From Rhynchosporium graminicola (Eukaryota > Ascomycota > Leotiomycetes > Helotiales > Ploettnerulaceae), in the NCBI GenBank assembly GCA_900074885.1, contig FJUW01000030.1:248001-312000 (forward strand): a stretch of DNA of 64,000 nt, read 5' to 3'. Shown piece after piece: positions 32,640 through 44,783 of the stretch (position 1 is the first letter of the stretch; each line of letters opens with the position of its first letter). Below the pieces are notes generated by a model. The model was not told the DNA's origin. It saw only the letters and a list, made by a program, of their open reading frames with translations, and did no database searches. A program made the position numbers and the translations under genes.

Positions 32640-34467
32640 ATGTCTACTTCAGTATCTACCCCGATGAAGACCCATATGGGACTCTTCTCTACCCGTACCG
32701 CTGGCGGACGTATGCCTTTGACTCCATCTCCTCGCACTCGCACAGCTGCGATGGCCAGCAATATTTCGCCGTTCACACCTGAAAGAAAGTTGGACAATGA
32801 GAGCATCCGATCATCCACATACGGCGGTAACCTTGCATCCCACTTCAAGTCGGCCTCGAAACCTTCTCACCGCGACTCGCCCAAGTCTAATATCGCAAAA
32901 GGTGTCCAGACTCCTCGTCGTGCCCTTGAGCTTGGTGTGTCCGACTTCACACTTACTGGTACTGGTGCAAAGACTCCCAGCTCCAGCCGCTCCCGAAAGG
33001 GTCCTCTCCGTCAGAAGTCTACCAAGACCACCCTCTCTTACGGTGATCGATTCATCCCAAACCGTACCGCCAGCTCAGCAATTGTCAATGTTGGATCTGG
33101 TAAGCTTGATGCTGGTGAGAAGCGACCAAAGTCAAGTAACCACGAGAGCTCTTCAATCCTTGCCTCTGGTGCCGATGATGCTTTGGCTGCTCTCGGATCA
33201 TTATCCCTCGATGACGATGAGCCATCCACATACTCTCGTCCATCCCCAAACACTGTCGCGTACCAAGACTCTCTCGCCTCAGCTTGCGGTGTCTCCCTTA
33301 ACCAACGCATTCTCGCCTTCAAGCCTGCCGCACCAGAGTCCTCCAAGCCAGTCGACCTTCGAACCCAATACAATAGACCCCTCAAGAACTCCAGCGCTAC
33401 CTCTGCCCAATTCAGACGCCGCGTCGCTACTGCCCCTGAGCGTGTTCTTGATGCTCCTGGTCTTGTCGATGACTACTATCTTAATCTCCTAGACTGGTCG
33501 TCCGGAAACCAGGTTGCTATTGGCCTAGAGCGTAATGTCTATGTCTGGTCGGCCGAGTCAGGAACCGTCAGCTCTCTTCTCGAGACCAGCCCAGATACCT
33601 ATGTCAGCAGTGTCAAGTGGTCCGGTGACGGAGCTTATGTCAGTGTCGGTCTCGGCACGGGAGAGGTTCAGATCTGGGATGTCGAGGAGGGAACCAAGCT
33701 CCGCAGCATGCACGGACACGAAACCCGTGTTGGTGTTATGGGATGGAACAAGCACACTCTCTCTACCGGTGCCCGATCAGGTCTTGTTTTCAACCATGAT
33801 GTACGCATCGCTCAACACAAGACTGCTGAGCTCATCTCCCACACTTCCGAAGTCTGTGGTCTCGAGTGGAGAGCTGATGGTGCTCAACTTGCTACTGGAG
33901 GTAATGACAACCTTGTTTCCATCTGGGATGCTCGTTCTCTTTCTGCCCCAAAGTTCACCAAGACCAATCACAAGGCCGCCGTCAAGGCTCTCAGCTGGTG
34001 CCCATGGGCTCCTAACGTTCTTGCTACCGGTGGTGGATCGTACGATCGACACATCCACTTCTGGAACACCACTACCGGAGCTCGCGTTAACAGCATCGAT
34101 ACTGGTTCTCAAGTCACCTCCCTCCGATGGAGCCCACACTACAAGGAGATCGTCAGCACCTCTGGATTCCCCGACAACTCCATCAGCATCTGGAGCTACC
34201 CAACCTTGGTCCGCAATGTCGAGATCCCAGCCCACGAGACCCGTGTTCTCCACAGCTGCCTCAGTCCAGATGGACAGATGTTAGCTACTGCTGGTAAGTT
34301 CCATTACACTTATCCACCATCTTGCGAATAATTACTAAAGTACCCTAGCTGCCGATGAGAGCTTGAAGTTCTGGAAGGTTTTCGAGAAGAAGGCCGGTGC
34401 TAGCTCTGCCGCCGCTTCTGGTTCCTCAGGAAAGGCCGACATGGTCAAGCAAATGACCATCCGTTAA
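32640..34467 (+). CDS. CDC20: APC/C activator Cdc20 (Slp1/Fizzy type)
   Basis: Two exons (32640-34293, 34349-34467) give 590 aa. WD40 coactivator that brings securin and B-type cyclins to the anaphase-promoting complex and is the target of the spindle checkpoint. Seen: an N-terminal disordered region with many Ser/Thr-Pro sites (TPSPRTR, FTPERK), the C-box DRFIPNR at about residue 140, the diagnostic stretch APERVLDAPGLVDDYYLNLLDWS that favours Cdc20 over Cdh1, seven WD40 blades (for example SGLVFNHDVRIAQH, GGNDNLVSIWDAR, SGFPDNSISIWSY), and the C-terminal Ile-Arg tail (MTIR) that docks on the APC. The 55-nt intron near the 3' end (GTAAGT...CTAG) restores the last blade and the IR tail; without it the frame stops at 34331. 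Confidence 0.95.
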
Positions 34468-35794
34468 ATTTAATCTCGAACGTCAAATCATTAACATACT
34501 ATTCTGGCAAGCGTCCGGGCTTCCATTCGAATAGAGTACGACAAAGAAACGGTAAAGTATATTTCCATACTGGCATTAGCGACTGGTTGGATTTACAAGC
34601 GTGGTGTTGGGAGTTTGATTTCTCTCTCGATCAATGCCCATGGCAGAAAGTGCTTCACCTGGTGCGATATTTATGCTTGATGATGATTGTGGTTATGATG
34701 GATTTGGCTGGACTGGAATGGGACTTGGGATGATAGAAATTTCAATATGATTTTGGCTTGGTACTGTACATACATAATAGGATGCGACTGTAATGGAAAC
34801 ATTACACATACGGAAATCGCTCATCCAAGCTTTGATTGTGATAATTGTGTGAGATTTTGTTGTGAGGTATTCTCCTCCATTGGAATCTCTGATATCCATG
34901 GAGGGATAAGTCGTACCAAATATTTGGACCACAAAGTCGATTCATCTAGGACCGACCTGGCTCTTGAATTTGGGTTGTTGAAGCACGTGGAAAGAAGACT
35001 TTTAGGATGGAGGTAGGTAGGTAGGTATGTATATCTCTGAGGCTGTCATCTGGATGTTGGCATCTTGTTTGGGGGATCAGGCTCTTTGCGTGTTGATTGA
35101 AGCTGAAGAGAAACGTGAACTCTTTCATCTTTTTCAAATCACTAAACCCAATCCACAGTTTTGCATTTCAATCTTGAGCTTCGAGTCCATTTCGTTACGA
35201 TGCTTGAGAGTGAGTGAGTGAGTGAGTGGAATGAAATCTACCTACCTATACCTACTTACCTGTACCTAGGTATGTATGTAGCCTTGCAAACAAATCGCGG
35301 CTCTACAGTGCTAGCTCGCTCGCTTACTAAGATCTTCTGGAGGAGTCCCGCATCTTCCCCATCAGAGGCATCTTCCCTGATACAAGTCATTGCCCAGACC
35401 CTGCGACGCACGACCACGAGTTACCTCTACGAACGCATACGATACAGAGTCGATAGCAGAGTCTTGGACAAGGAGATAGGAGGAGTTTGTGCGTGCACAG
35501 AGGAAGAGAAGAGCGGAGCAGAGGACTACGTCGGCCTTCATTGAGCTGCGAGAGGGGACAAAACAAACGGGCCTGGAGGGTGAACGGAGCGACGGACGAT
35601 ACTATACCTGCGAAGACGAGTGAATACAAGAAAGACAATACATAGCAACTCGTGGCTTCACTGCTTTCCGATCCAGGCAAGTCCTGTCAAAAAAGTCACC
35701 GGCATCCGACAAACTTACGTCCATCTACCTACCTCCCTCCCTCTCCTCTACAACTACCAACGTATTATATCGACATACAAGAACGATCGCAAAG
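34468..35794. other. Spacer between CDC20 and TOA1
   Basis: 1.3 kb holding the 3' flank of CDC20 and the upstream region of TOA1. Short GTAG/CTAC tetranucleotide runs occur at 35009-35029 and 35241-35275. No gene seen. Confidence 0.6.
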
Positions 35795-37938
35795 ATGTCG
35801 AACACGCAAGTCGGCACCGTATACCAGCAGATCATCCAGGATGTGATTGATAGCTCGCGAGTTGATTTTGAAGAAGGCGGAGTTGATGATCATGTCCTTG
35901 AGGAGCTGAGAGCGGTATGTTGCTTTGCGGGTCCCATTGTTTGTCGCATCCATGCATTTCCTTCCTTCTGCTTTCATCATTTCAGCTTCATCCTGACCAT
36001 CGCAACTCCTTATTGTGTCTTCCTTTGATTGCGAGAGGCGTGTTGTTGTGCTGGCCATGCAAGAATTCATCCTATCGCGACAGTCGTGTTGAGTCCGAGT
36101 GCGGCCGGCAGTTTCGTTTGTTGCCTGTCCTCTCGTGCGCTCGGAGCGGTCCTTGGGGACTTACCGGATTGCGGGTGGGCGAGCCTCTGTATTTGGCTTT
36201 ATACCACTGCAGCCGGACACTTCGCTTGTGAAATTTGCTCCTTCGGCTAGTGCCTAAAACGGACTGAGGGACGTCACGTGGTGAGTATGAGTGGCTGGCT
36301 GGCTAGATGTGTGGGATGGATGGATGGATGGATGGATGGATGGATGGATGGATGGATGCTAAGGTCTTGCCTTGAGTTTCTATTTCCGGATCGTATGAAT
36401 CATGTTTTTCACACTTATATCCTTCACATGAATGATCTACATTCTGTTATTCCTATCCGGTGTTCTCTTGATAATAATATATTAACCAGCATTATGATGA
36501 TCATGCTAACATTTACTAGGGATGGCAACAAAAGTTGTCACAACTTCAGGTCGCTCAATTCCCTTGGGATCCCAAACCTGAACCAATACCCGCCATGGTC
36601 GTCCCCCCTACCGTCCCATCGAATGCAAACTATCAAACCAACACTCCACCGCTCCCAAATCATGACCAAGGTCCCCTCACTCTTCCCCAACTTCCCCGTC
36701 AACCACAAATCAAGGCCGAACCCGGACTGGATCACGGATTGCAACATGTACCTCATCAGCAATATCAAATGCCACTCAACCTCCCCGCGAACGCTACGCC
36801 AGCCCAGGCAAGAGCCGCTCAACATCTTCACCAAAACTATGGATCCCGAGCTGCTGCATCCATCAATGCCATTCAAGCCGGTCCTAACCAACCTCAACAG
36901 CCTCAACAACCTCAACAGCCTATGAATCAGCAACAGGCTCAGCAGCAGCAGCAACAGCGTATGCAGCAAAATGGTCAATCGATGAATCTGCAGCAGATGC
37001 AACATCATCAACAGCAAACCATGGCTCGCCAGAACCAACAAATGATGCAGGGTCAAGGCCAAGGGCAAGGTCAGGGCCAGCAAAGTCAAAACATGCAGGA
37101 ACAAGTACAGCAGCAAGGACAAGGGGCCCGCCCAGCTATGAACCAAGAGCAGTACCGACAGATGATGGCTCAAAACGCAGCTGCTAGACTCCAGCAAACC
37201 ACCGCCGGTCAGAATGGCGTCAGTGGAGCCCAAACAGATGGTGCAGGCGATGAGGATAAAGTTGATTTTTTCGGTCTTGTCAAAAGCGTCAATGCCTCTG
37301 GCGAGGAAGTTCTGGGCCGTGTTGAAATCGATGGCTTGATCCGCGCCAAGATTGAATCGATGGGTACTTCTATGGAAGGTGGTGGTCTTATGTTGCCTCT
37401 GAAGCAAGCTTCTATATCGTCCAGTCGTCGTCAACGCAAGGTCAAGAAAGTAAATTCAGGAGGTGCGGGTCAGATGGATGCTCAAGATGATGATGACAAA
37501 GATGATGTCAAAGACGAGGAGCTGGATGAGGATGCTATCAATTCTGACCTGGACGATCCGGATGATGGACTGAATGATGAAGAGGATGATGATGAGAACA
37601 TGGGCCACATCATGCTTTGTATGTATGACAAGGTGCAGCGGGTCAAGAACAAGTGGTACGTTGGCTCTCTTTTTTATCTCCGCTCGTCCAATAAGCACCA
37701 CCCCTCCTGCGCATCTCCTGATCTTTTCTCTTGCAAACTCAGCTCGAGGATGTGGTTATTGTTTCGTACTCCTCAACGTTCAGTACATGCCTCGTTCCTT
37801 CGAACGGCCCTATTTCCAAGGTCTATGAATGAATAATGCTAATGCCGAGATAGGAAGTGTGTCATGAAAGATGGTGTCCTTACCGTCAATGGCAAGGAAT
37901 ATGTCTTCCACAAGGCGAGTGGAGAGTATGAGTGGTAA
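35795..37938 (+). CDS. TOA1: Transcription factor IIA large subunit (TFIIA alpha/beta)
   Basis: Three exons (35795-35914, 36520-37655, 37854-37938) give 446 aa. Part of the RNA polymerase II preinitiation complex, stabilising TBP on DNA. The N-terminal four-helix domain starts [21 protein letters not shown] and continues across intron 1 into [18 protein letters not shown]. The middle is a long Gln-rich linker (about residues 90-250). The C-terminal acidic run leads to the TBP/DNA-contacting beta-barrel: [20 protein letters not shown], then across intron 2 [21 protein letters not shown], ending GEYEW. Intron 1 is 605 nt, very long for this genome, and holds a GGAT minisatellite; intron 2 is 198 nt. 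Both joins keep phase. Confidence 0.93.
36314..36358. repeat. (GGAT)n array inside TOA1 intron 1
   Basis: About 11 tandem GGAT units within the 605-nt first intron of TOA1. Confidence 0.92.
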
Positions 37939-38765
37939 ATCTACCTCTCACACTATTGAAACGCGAGTGGGAGAGCAACTTGCAGAATTGTGACTTGCGA
38001 AGCTAAGCTTTGATTCTGACATTGGCGATGCGATGCGTTGCCTTGCCTTGCGTTGCGGAAACTTCTTCGGATCTCGCCATCTGACCTTCTCCCGTACGAC
38101 TCTTCCCGCCCTTTATTTTGAAGGCTGAGCGGAAAGAAGAGATCATACTGTATCATATTGCATTAATTCTCCTCGCATCAACACTACACAACGTTTTGTT
38201 TTCATTTACGGCTACTTTCCTTTGCTGAGGTGCATGCTGCATTCTCGGTTGGTTCTCCAGGGCTTGCTTACTTGCTTGGCGGAAGCTGAGATGATGAGTG
38301 TCCGACGAACGGGACCATAGATGTAAGCAGAAAATCGGAGGCGAGAGAAACGCGGCTGCTGTGGCAAGGCAGAGAGGCTTCAGGACTTAACATACTCACT
38401 CCACTTCTCTGCTTGCACATACAGACGCCAGTTGATTTGCTGGTCGGGTGGGATGATCGCTAGACAGATTGATATGGAGGGAAGGACTTCCGATAGCATG
38501 GTAGAAGAAAAGAAAAGCGAACTGAATTGAAATGCATTGAAATGAATTGATGAAATGTATTTCGTGAAGAGGAATTAACGTGTGTCTGTTTCTCGTTCCG
38601 AGGCAGCCAAATACGTCGGTTGTCACGAGCTAAAGTATGCAGCCGATTGGCATCTGCATCCTCGTTCTACCTAGTGTCCCTTCAGCGTGATGTGAGATGA
38701 TCTGTAATGTGGTCCTGGGCAGGTAGTGAAGATAATCAGCCCTACGCCACGTGGGGCAGTGATCT

Positions 38766-38816
38766 GGTCAGCTCAGGTCAGGTCAGCTCAGGTCAGGTCA
38801 GCTCATCAGGTCAGGC
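38766..38816. repeat. 15-nt tandem repeat (GGTCAGCTCAGGTCA)
   Basis: Three near-perfect copies of a 15-nt unit built from GGTCA and GCTCA pentamers, followed by degenerate copies to about 38850. A CACGTG palindrome lies 16 nt upstream at 38748-38753. Confidence 0.85.
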
Positions 38817-39242
38817 TAGGTTCATGGTAGGTTCAGGTTAAGTCAGCGATGCAAGTAGGATATCGACAAGGCTCTCTTTTCCGCTGGGTGAGCACGGGAA
38901 ATTCTGTAATCAGACGGATCATCTATCTAGTTGGGAGGTTTACAGTACGTCGGTGTTGGGGATGCTTGGACTTTTGGTTGGGTTGGATTTGGGTTGGGTT
39001 GGGTTCTAGGAAGCTTCATAGGTGTTGAATTGGATGAATTGAGAGGGATGTGATGATGGGATGGGATGGGCTGGGAATCATGGGATGGGTGAGCGGTCGT
39101 GAGTGGATGTGATGGGATGGAGTAGATGGAATGGGAAGGGAATGGGAAGGGATGGGACGGGTTAGGGATGGGATGGGATAAAGTATCTCGGCCCGAAAAT
39201 TACCAAAGGTATTTTAAGAAATAAGGCGAGAGGAAGGAAGGT

Positions 39243-39274
39243 ATACATACATACATACATACATACATACATAC
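39243..39274. repeat. (ATAC)n microsatellite
   Basis: Eight tandem ATAC units, seen directly. Confidence 0.95.
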
Positions 39275-39727
39275 GCAAGGCGGCTTTCCGTCCTGCATAT
39301 CTCAAGAATAATCACGATCCCAAAATAGAAACAAATGCAAACTTTTACCAACCTTCCTAACCTTCCTTTCCAGCCTTTTGATGGAGCTGAGGTTTGTTTA
39401 CTTACTTACCTACCATTTGATGCAGGTAGCCAGCCTGCTTAGGAGAGTGGCTGGTCAGCTGACCCATTCGTAACGATGCACTGCCCCAAACCTTACTGTA
39501 GCACAGCGCTGAATTGAGTTTTGGGATTAGGACGGAAATGGCGGAGGCTGCGATACAGGAAGTAAGGTTTGCAGGGAGGGCTGATCCTGTATTGTATGTA
39601 GGTAGTGCAACACTGCGCTGCGACCAACGGCGAAGTCCGCGTGGAGGCGGGGGATTTAGAGTTGGTGGTGGGTGGAAGGGATGATTGATGAGATGAAAAG
39701 GAAAGAGTAGGTGATGTCGACTTTATG

Positions 39728-39736
39728 TATATAAAG
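39728..39736 (+). promoter_or_regulatory. TATA box of the small secreted-protein gene
   Basis: TATATAAAG lies 145 nt upstream of the ATG at 39881 and is followed by a CA-rich leader with a tccatc/acaatc pattern and AAA before the ATG (cactcaaaATG). The clearest core promoter in the window; it suggests strong or regulated expression. Confidence 0.6.
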
Positions 39737-39880
39737 CTGGCTGGCCTCGGTTGAGTTGGGAATATCGTCAACACCAACCATCATCTCATCTATCAGCCGG
39801 ACAATCATCTCAATCCCATCCTACCTCTCAACTCAACCATCTATCTTACTTACAAGAGAAACCCAATCCAAACACTCAAA

Positions 39881-40261
39881 ATGCAATCCATCATCACCCT
39901 AACCCTCGCTCTCCTCGCCAGCACCATCGCCGCCCTCCCGGCTGGCACCTCATCCGCGAGCACCACCGTACAAATAACAAACGACTTCTCCGGCCGCTCA
40001 GCCAACATCGCCATCCCTCTAACCAACACCAAACAAGCGCTCTCCACCCTCCTCCGCGGCACCGCTCTCGACAACAACAACAACGCTTTCCCAGCGACCT
40101 CCTTCTTCCTACAAGCGAACTTCGGGGGTGTTCAGTGTGATCTCTTTCTGGATGCTGGCGTTACCGTTAGCATTACTGAGCGGAAGACCTTTGCGGCGTT
40201 TGCGCCGACGGGCAGTCCGAAGGATCTGAGCGGTGCGCAGATTGCTTGCTTCTTATTCTAG
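39881..40261 (+). CDS. Small secreted protein, 126 aa, unknown function
   Basis: Intronless frame with a textbook signal peptide: MQSIITLTLALLASTIAALPAG, likely cleaved near residue 19. The mature part of about 107 residues is uncharged-polar, Thr/Ser/Asn/Ala-rich, with alternating hydrophobics suggesting beta strands (TTVQITNDFSGRSANIAIPL; FFLQANFGGVQCDLFL). It has only two Cys, in VQCDLF and in the extreme C-terminus IACFLF, which could pair. No transmembrane helix after the signal. The use of C-rich codons in the first two thirds is strong, typical of highly expressed fungal genes. It could be a plant-interaction effector or cell-wall-associated protein; I do not recognise a named family. 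Confidence 0.82.
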   Translation: MQSIITLTLALLASTIAALPAGTSSASTTVQITNDFSGRSANIAIPLTNTKQALSTLLRGTALDNNNNAFPATSFFLQANFGGVQCDLFLDAGVTVSITERKTFAAFAPTGSPKDLSGAQIACFLF

Positions 40262-42866
40262 ATGGGTTAGATGGGAGGTTTAGCTGTCCAAGTAAGCTTG
40301 GGATATGTTTAGGGGGAGGTGATCTTCGGGATGTTTCTTATGAGGGATTAGGAAGTTGCATAGCGGGTGATTGATTGGCTTTTTCCTTCCTTTCTGTGGT
40401 ATGGCTGGGAGGGTGGATGGATGGATGGATGGATGCACAGTGTCTATCCAGGAGTTTGGGTTGGGTTGCATTTACACTCCAGGACTGCGTCTGCTGCATT
40501 GCATAGCATGTACGGAGATGGGACAAGGAACTGAGATTATTTAATATTCTTACACTCCTTCTACCAAATATACCACAGCCTACGATCTCATCATCAATCT
40601 CCCTTCCTTCTTTGCTATTCCCTAGCGTTGTCTATCATTTCTCTTCCAAGTGTGTAAGTGTCGTGAGAGAGAGTTTTTCGCGATCGAAACGCTCACGAAC
40701 ATGCAAGATTCATGCTAGTCTTTCTCCATCCTATCTTGAACGTCGTGAAACTCGCTACCTTCTAGACTATTACCTTATCAGGCTTATCGACTGAACTTCC
40801 TCTTACTTTCAGGGAATAGACTTCAGAAGTCTGAAAAGTTGAAAACTCGCTTTGCCTCAAGTTCGGCTCGACTCTGACTCGCTGCAACTTGACCGACTCG
40901 CTTCATGTCAAGCGAGGAACTTTTGATACCGGTGTTCCTTGAGACTAGGTACTTATTGACTGAACATTTAACTACACCTGATTTTGACTTGTAAATTGGG
41001 ATTTTACGGAATAGACTTATGACGATGTACAGATTCTTGACATTCTAATATTTAAGATCACGAAGCTGTGTCGAGAATTTTTTTCCTTTTTCACCAAATG
41101 CCACCCACCTAAGGATCCCAGACCGTGATGGCTATTTCAAGCGACGGGACGGGAATAAAACATGTCTACACAGCTGGTTAGCTATGGAGAATATCATGAA
41201 AGTTGAGACCGCGCACTCGACTCGTTCGATCCCTGATCATCTACTCTCTCTCGGCTCAAATGTTGCAGATTTAGCACACGCGCTTTAAGCTTCAAGACTC
41301 AAGCAAGATATGATAGCGATCACTACTTTACCTTTACCTGACCAGAAAACAAAAGGCTCGCACCTCGTTGTTCCGCCGCTGTAACAGGCTCTTAAAGTAC
41401 TATCAACAAATCATGTGTTCGCGACATGGTATTTCTGTATTCCCTCTTCAGCCCAGCAGCTCCCGATGGGTCAGTTGCATAAGACTCGAATTTCAATATT
41501 AATCGAACTTAGACAGATCTTTCTTTCATCCGAAATTTTTCGAGCTGATGAATGATTCCAGTACAGCCACTCCAACAACTGATCTCAGGTCTTGGAATCG
41601 ATGTCGCGTGCTCGTAGCTCATTCCTGATTGCTCGTCAAAAGCAGCATCTATAGAAAGATATATCTAATCCTTCCAAGCTAGTACCCTTACAGCCGGCCG
41701 CAAGATAACTGAGAACTGTATGCGTTCAGATCAACAGTACAATCGCTGCCTGCTAGTTCCGAAAGCAAGGAAGAATGACTGGAAAGAGGGCTTAAGGCTG
41801 CCGCAGGAAAACCCTACCAAAATCATACCGAAATTTGTATGTGTCCACACTGGATGGATTTAAGAGCTAACGGGTGGTTGGATGATTGAAGCACGTGAAG
41901 AGGATTACTCCTATCGAATCAGATAAATGCTAGGCTGTGAGAGAGGGAGGGTAATTAGATAATTCAAAAAACGAGTTCCTTGAATCTTCGTACTGTATTG
42001 CTGCTATGGGGGCAGGGGGGGGTAGTCTGAAGGGGCAGAAGGGGGGCATGTTTGTGTTTGGTGTGTTTAAGCGAAGGGGCGAAGAACTCCAGTGTGATGG
42101 AAAAACAATTAGCATTTTTCTGGTTTTGATCGAGGTTAAGGATATAACATGGACGGTCACGGTTTGTTATTTCCTTTCGTTTTTCAATTACTAATCCTTC
42201 CTGGATGGTGCTACGACTTGTCCATCTCATTCCAAATTAGAGGCTGTGCGAGTCAACAGCAAGGAGTCATGACCGCTTTCTTTGACGCCGGCATCCATTT
42301 CGTCTCCCGTCCAATGATCTGATAAATGTGAGAATTCAATCTAAGACCTACGACTGGTCAGAGTATGAAGCTGTAAACAATCGGTCCAAACACGCCGCTA
42401 TTTGCGCGCTTCAGTGAGACAAATCATCGCCCCTGTTCATTCGTGCAATATGCATTGACTGTCGTATCGATCCTCTCCTCATCCTCTCTATAGCTACTCT
42501 TATATTGGCCATAAGTCGAAGTCCTCCCGTACTGGCAGTCTCAAACCCTGTGAGAATGCTGAAACGAACGTGGTGTGGTGCCTGGATTCATCGCGGTCGC
42601 ACATCTAGAGATTTGCTGGTGCAACCCCTTGTCGACGCTCCAATCATCGCTTTTTGGCATGTAGTGTATACTGTACGTCTATTGCACGACGGCTGGTATA
42701 CTTCACGTCCTATCGTTCCATTTCCGATCAACAGCGAAGGTGACTAAGAGCACATCATCTTCCCAATTCATCCAGAGCTCGATGAGACGAAGACGGAGAA
42801 ATCTAGATGAGGAGCACGTTGAGCTTGTAGATGTAAAATCCTCAGCCGTGTCAGATACAGTTATCG
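40262..42866. other. Gene-poor spacer, 2.6 kb
   Basis: No supported gene. It starts with the 3' flank of the secreted-protein gene, including a TGGA tetranucleotide run at 40412-40436, and continues into AT-richer DNA with scattered short frames. Possibly part of the decayed-gene region that begins at 42867. Confidence 0.55.
40412..40436. repeat. (TGGA)n microsatellite
   Basis: Five to six tandem TGGA units in the 3' flank of the secreted-protein gene. Confidence 0.9.
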
Positions 42867-43560
42867 TTAAGTGTAGGCTGAGTAGCACAGAAGATCATTT
42901 GAATACATAGATTCTGTACAACCCTCATTCATATCTGTCTTCTCAACAAAATCCTCAACAATCCTCGTCAGCTCGAAATTCTTCAGGCTCAGATCCATCG
43001 CGTGAAATACCCTGTACGCACTCTTCAAATGTGTCGCCGTCGTCAGGCTGCTTTCTTGATCAAGTTCAAAAATGAAGACTTGACCGGAAGCATAGAGTAG
43101 TGTTTTCGTGGATTGTGTTTCGCTGGATGAAGCGAGCTCGCGAAGACCTTCGAGTGCTCGTCAACACTCCCTGAATGCATAGCTGGGATGCACTCTTGCG
43201 AGAGCAGAAGACTCGGTAAAATCTTTCCGGCGCTTTTGCGTTGTCGATGCGACGATGGAGTCTTTCAGTCGCTGGATGGTGGGTTCGGGGCTTGGTACAC
43301 GGTCCTTGTTTATCCTTGCGGTATTATATGGCTCCTCTTGATCGAATCCCACGGTGTTCTCCAAAAATAACAGCTTCTTGGAACTTTAGATACTGCAGGT
43401 ATTCCAGACATCCTTTTCACTGCGAGAGAGGAAATTCTCTTGTTTGAGTTGGAAGAGGCTTTGATTATCATCGTAGGACGATATGGGGGCCTTTAGGAAG
43501 AAGAAAACGTCCTTTGTGCGCTGCTAAGTTCATGAAAGCATCATTGATCCACCACAGCGT
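42867..43560 (-). pseudogene. Decayed gene of unknown family
   Basis: On the minus strand one frame runs from about 43364 to a stop at 42867. It reads LENTVGFDQEEPYNTARI, then RLKDSIVAST, VHPSYAFREC, an in-frame TGA at 43163-43161, then RALEGLRELASSS and FHAMDLSLKNFELTRIVEDF. Sequence quality is coding-like on both sides of the TGA, which would be a CGA Arg codon after one C to T change. Upstream, the frame changes at a five-T run (43367-43363) into EYLQYLKFQEAVIF, and changes again into NQSLFQLKQENFL, so at least two indels are implied. No intron consensus explains these breaks. Helical, charged, no recognised domain. Confidence 0.55.
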
Positions 43561-44783
43561 ATGAGTCGGTATCCTTCACATTCAATCCAAAATTTCAAAC
43601 ATTTTGAGTAGTTTGGCTTCCTCTTTTTGTGCTTGACATCCCTACGTCTGGATGTTATTAATCGTTGCCAAAAAAAAAACTAGTTTTCATTACATGCTTC
43701 TGAAAGGTCTCGTATTTATAGACGGTGCAGACAGATGAAGAGGGGAGGCCGAAACAACATACTTACATGTTTCACAACCTGTGCGAACTTTGGACTTCCC
43801 AGCTCTACCTTTCGGGATTCTTTCCTCTTCCGAAACCATACTTGAGGTTTCTGAATAGTCGAATGTTGTTGAGACGGAATTGTGGTTGTAAATATGGCTG
43901 ATGACTTCTTTGTTTCAGTTCTTATTTACTCCAGTTCTAGAAATCCAGCTCAACTATCATGAAAATAGCCATTCGTCGCCTTAAAAGTGTAAAGGCGTCT
44001 TAGCAGATTATTTCTTATAAGATCAGGGGCTATATGTGAGATCCTTTAATCACTGGAATATGGCGTGTAAGCACCTATTACTTTATGGAAAGTGATGTGC
44101 TGGTAGGGCGTGTACCCGTCGATTATGGGTTCAAGTAAGAGGTTGAGTGTAATTGTATTCTGCTCTGTACAACTTGGAAGTATAGATACTTATTCGGCTA
44201 GAAAGTGGGGGACCTCGACGTGTCAGCAGCAAGAGACTACTGTGATAGGCTTCAACCAAGTCTGGATCGACGACTACTTTGTCCAGAGGACGATATGATG
44301 GTGTGCCTACAGACTAACGTACTGACCATGATGCAGTGAAGGATGTCACGACGGAGGACAAGCTGAAGACGGCTGCACGAACAGATGTATGTCATCGGCA
44401 TAATATATGAATTAATAAGGGGATGGAGTATTGTTATTTCAAGTATGAGATAACAGGAATAGCCGCAATACATGCGTTTTTAGACATTACAATTGATTTG
44501 ACGCTGCGCATCGGCTACGTAAGATGATGAAAAATCTAGAAAAATTGACTGAACATCAAGCCGCCACCCCATCTACTAACACCAGCAGAAGACCAACCCT
44601 TCTCAAGGAAAACATGTCTTTCATTAGAAACCAACTTTTCGTATGATCGCCAACGAAGAGTAACTTTTTGTGCAAGAGATTAAAAATTAAGAGGCGCTCA
44701 CCACCAATGTCATGGCAGTCTTTCGGTCTAATGAAAACAGTCCCTATCTCAGAAATGAAGATGATGATGAGTCTGGGATTCTT
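43561..44783. other. Spacer, nothing recognised
   Basis: 1.2 kb of moderately AT-rich DNA between the decayed gene and the secreted-protein gene. Only short unsupported frames. Confidence 0.55.

Larger units (their letters stand above)
37939..39880. other. Repeat-rich spacer upstream of a secreted-protein gene
   Basis: 1.9 kb without a supported gene. Holds a 15-nt tandem repeat (38766-38816), a long stretch of GGGATGGGAT-like words (about 38970-39180), an (ATAC)n tract (39243-39274), and the core promoter of the downstream small secreted-protein gene. Confidence 0.7.
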
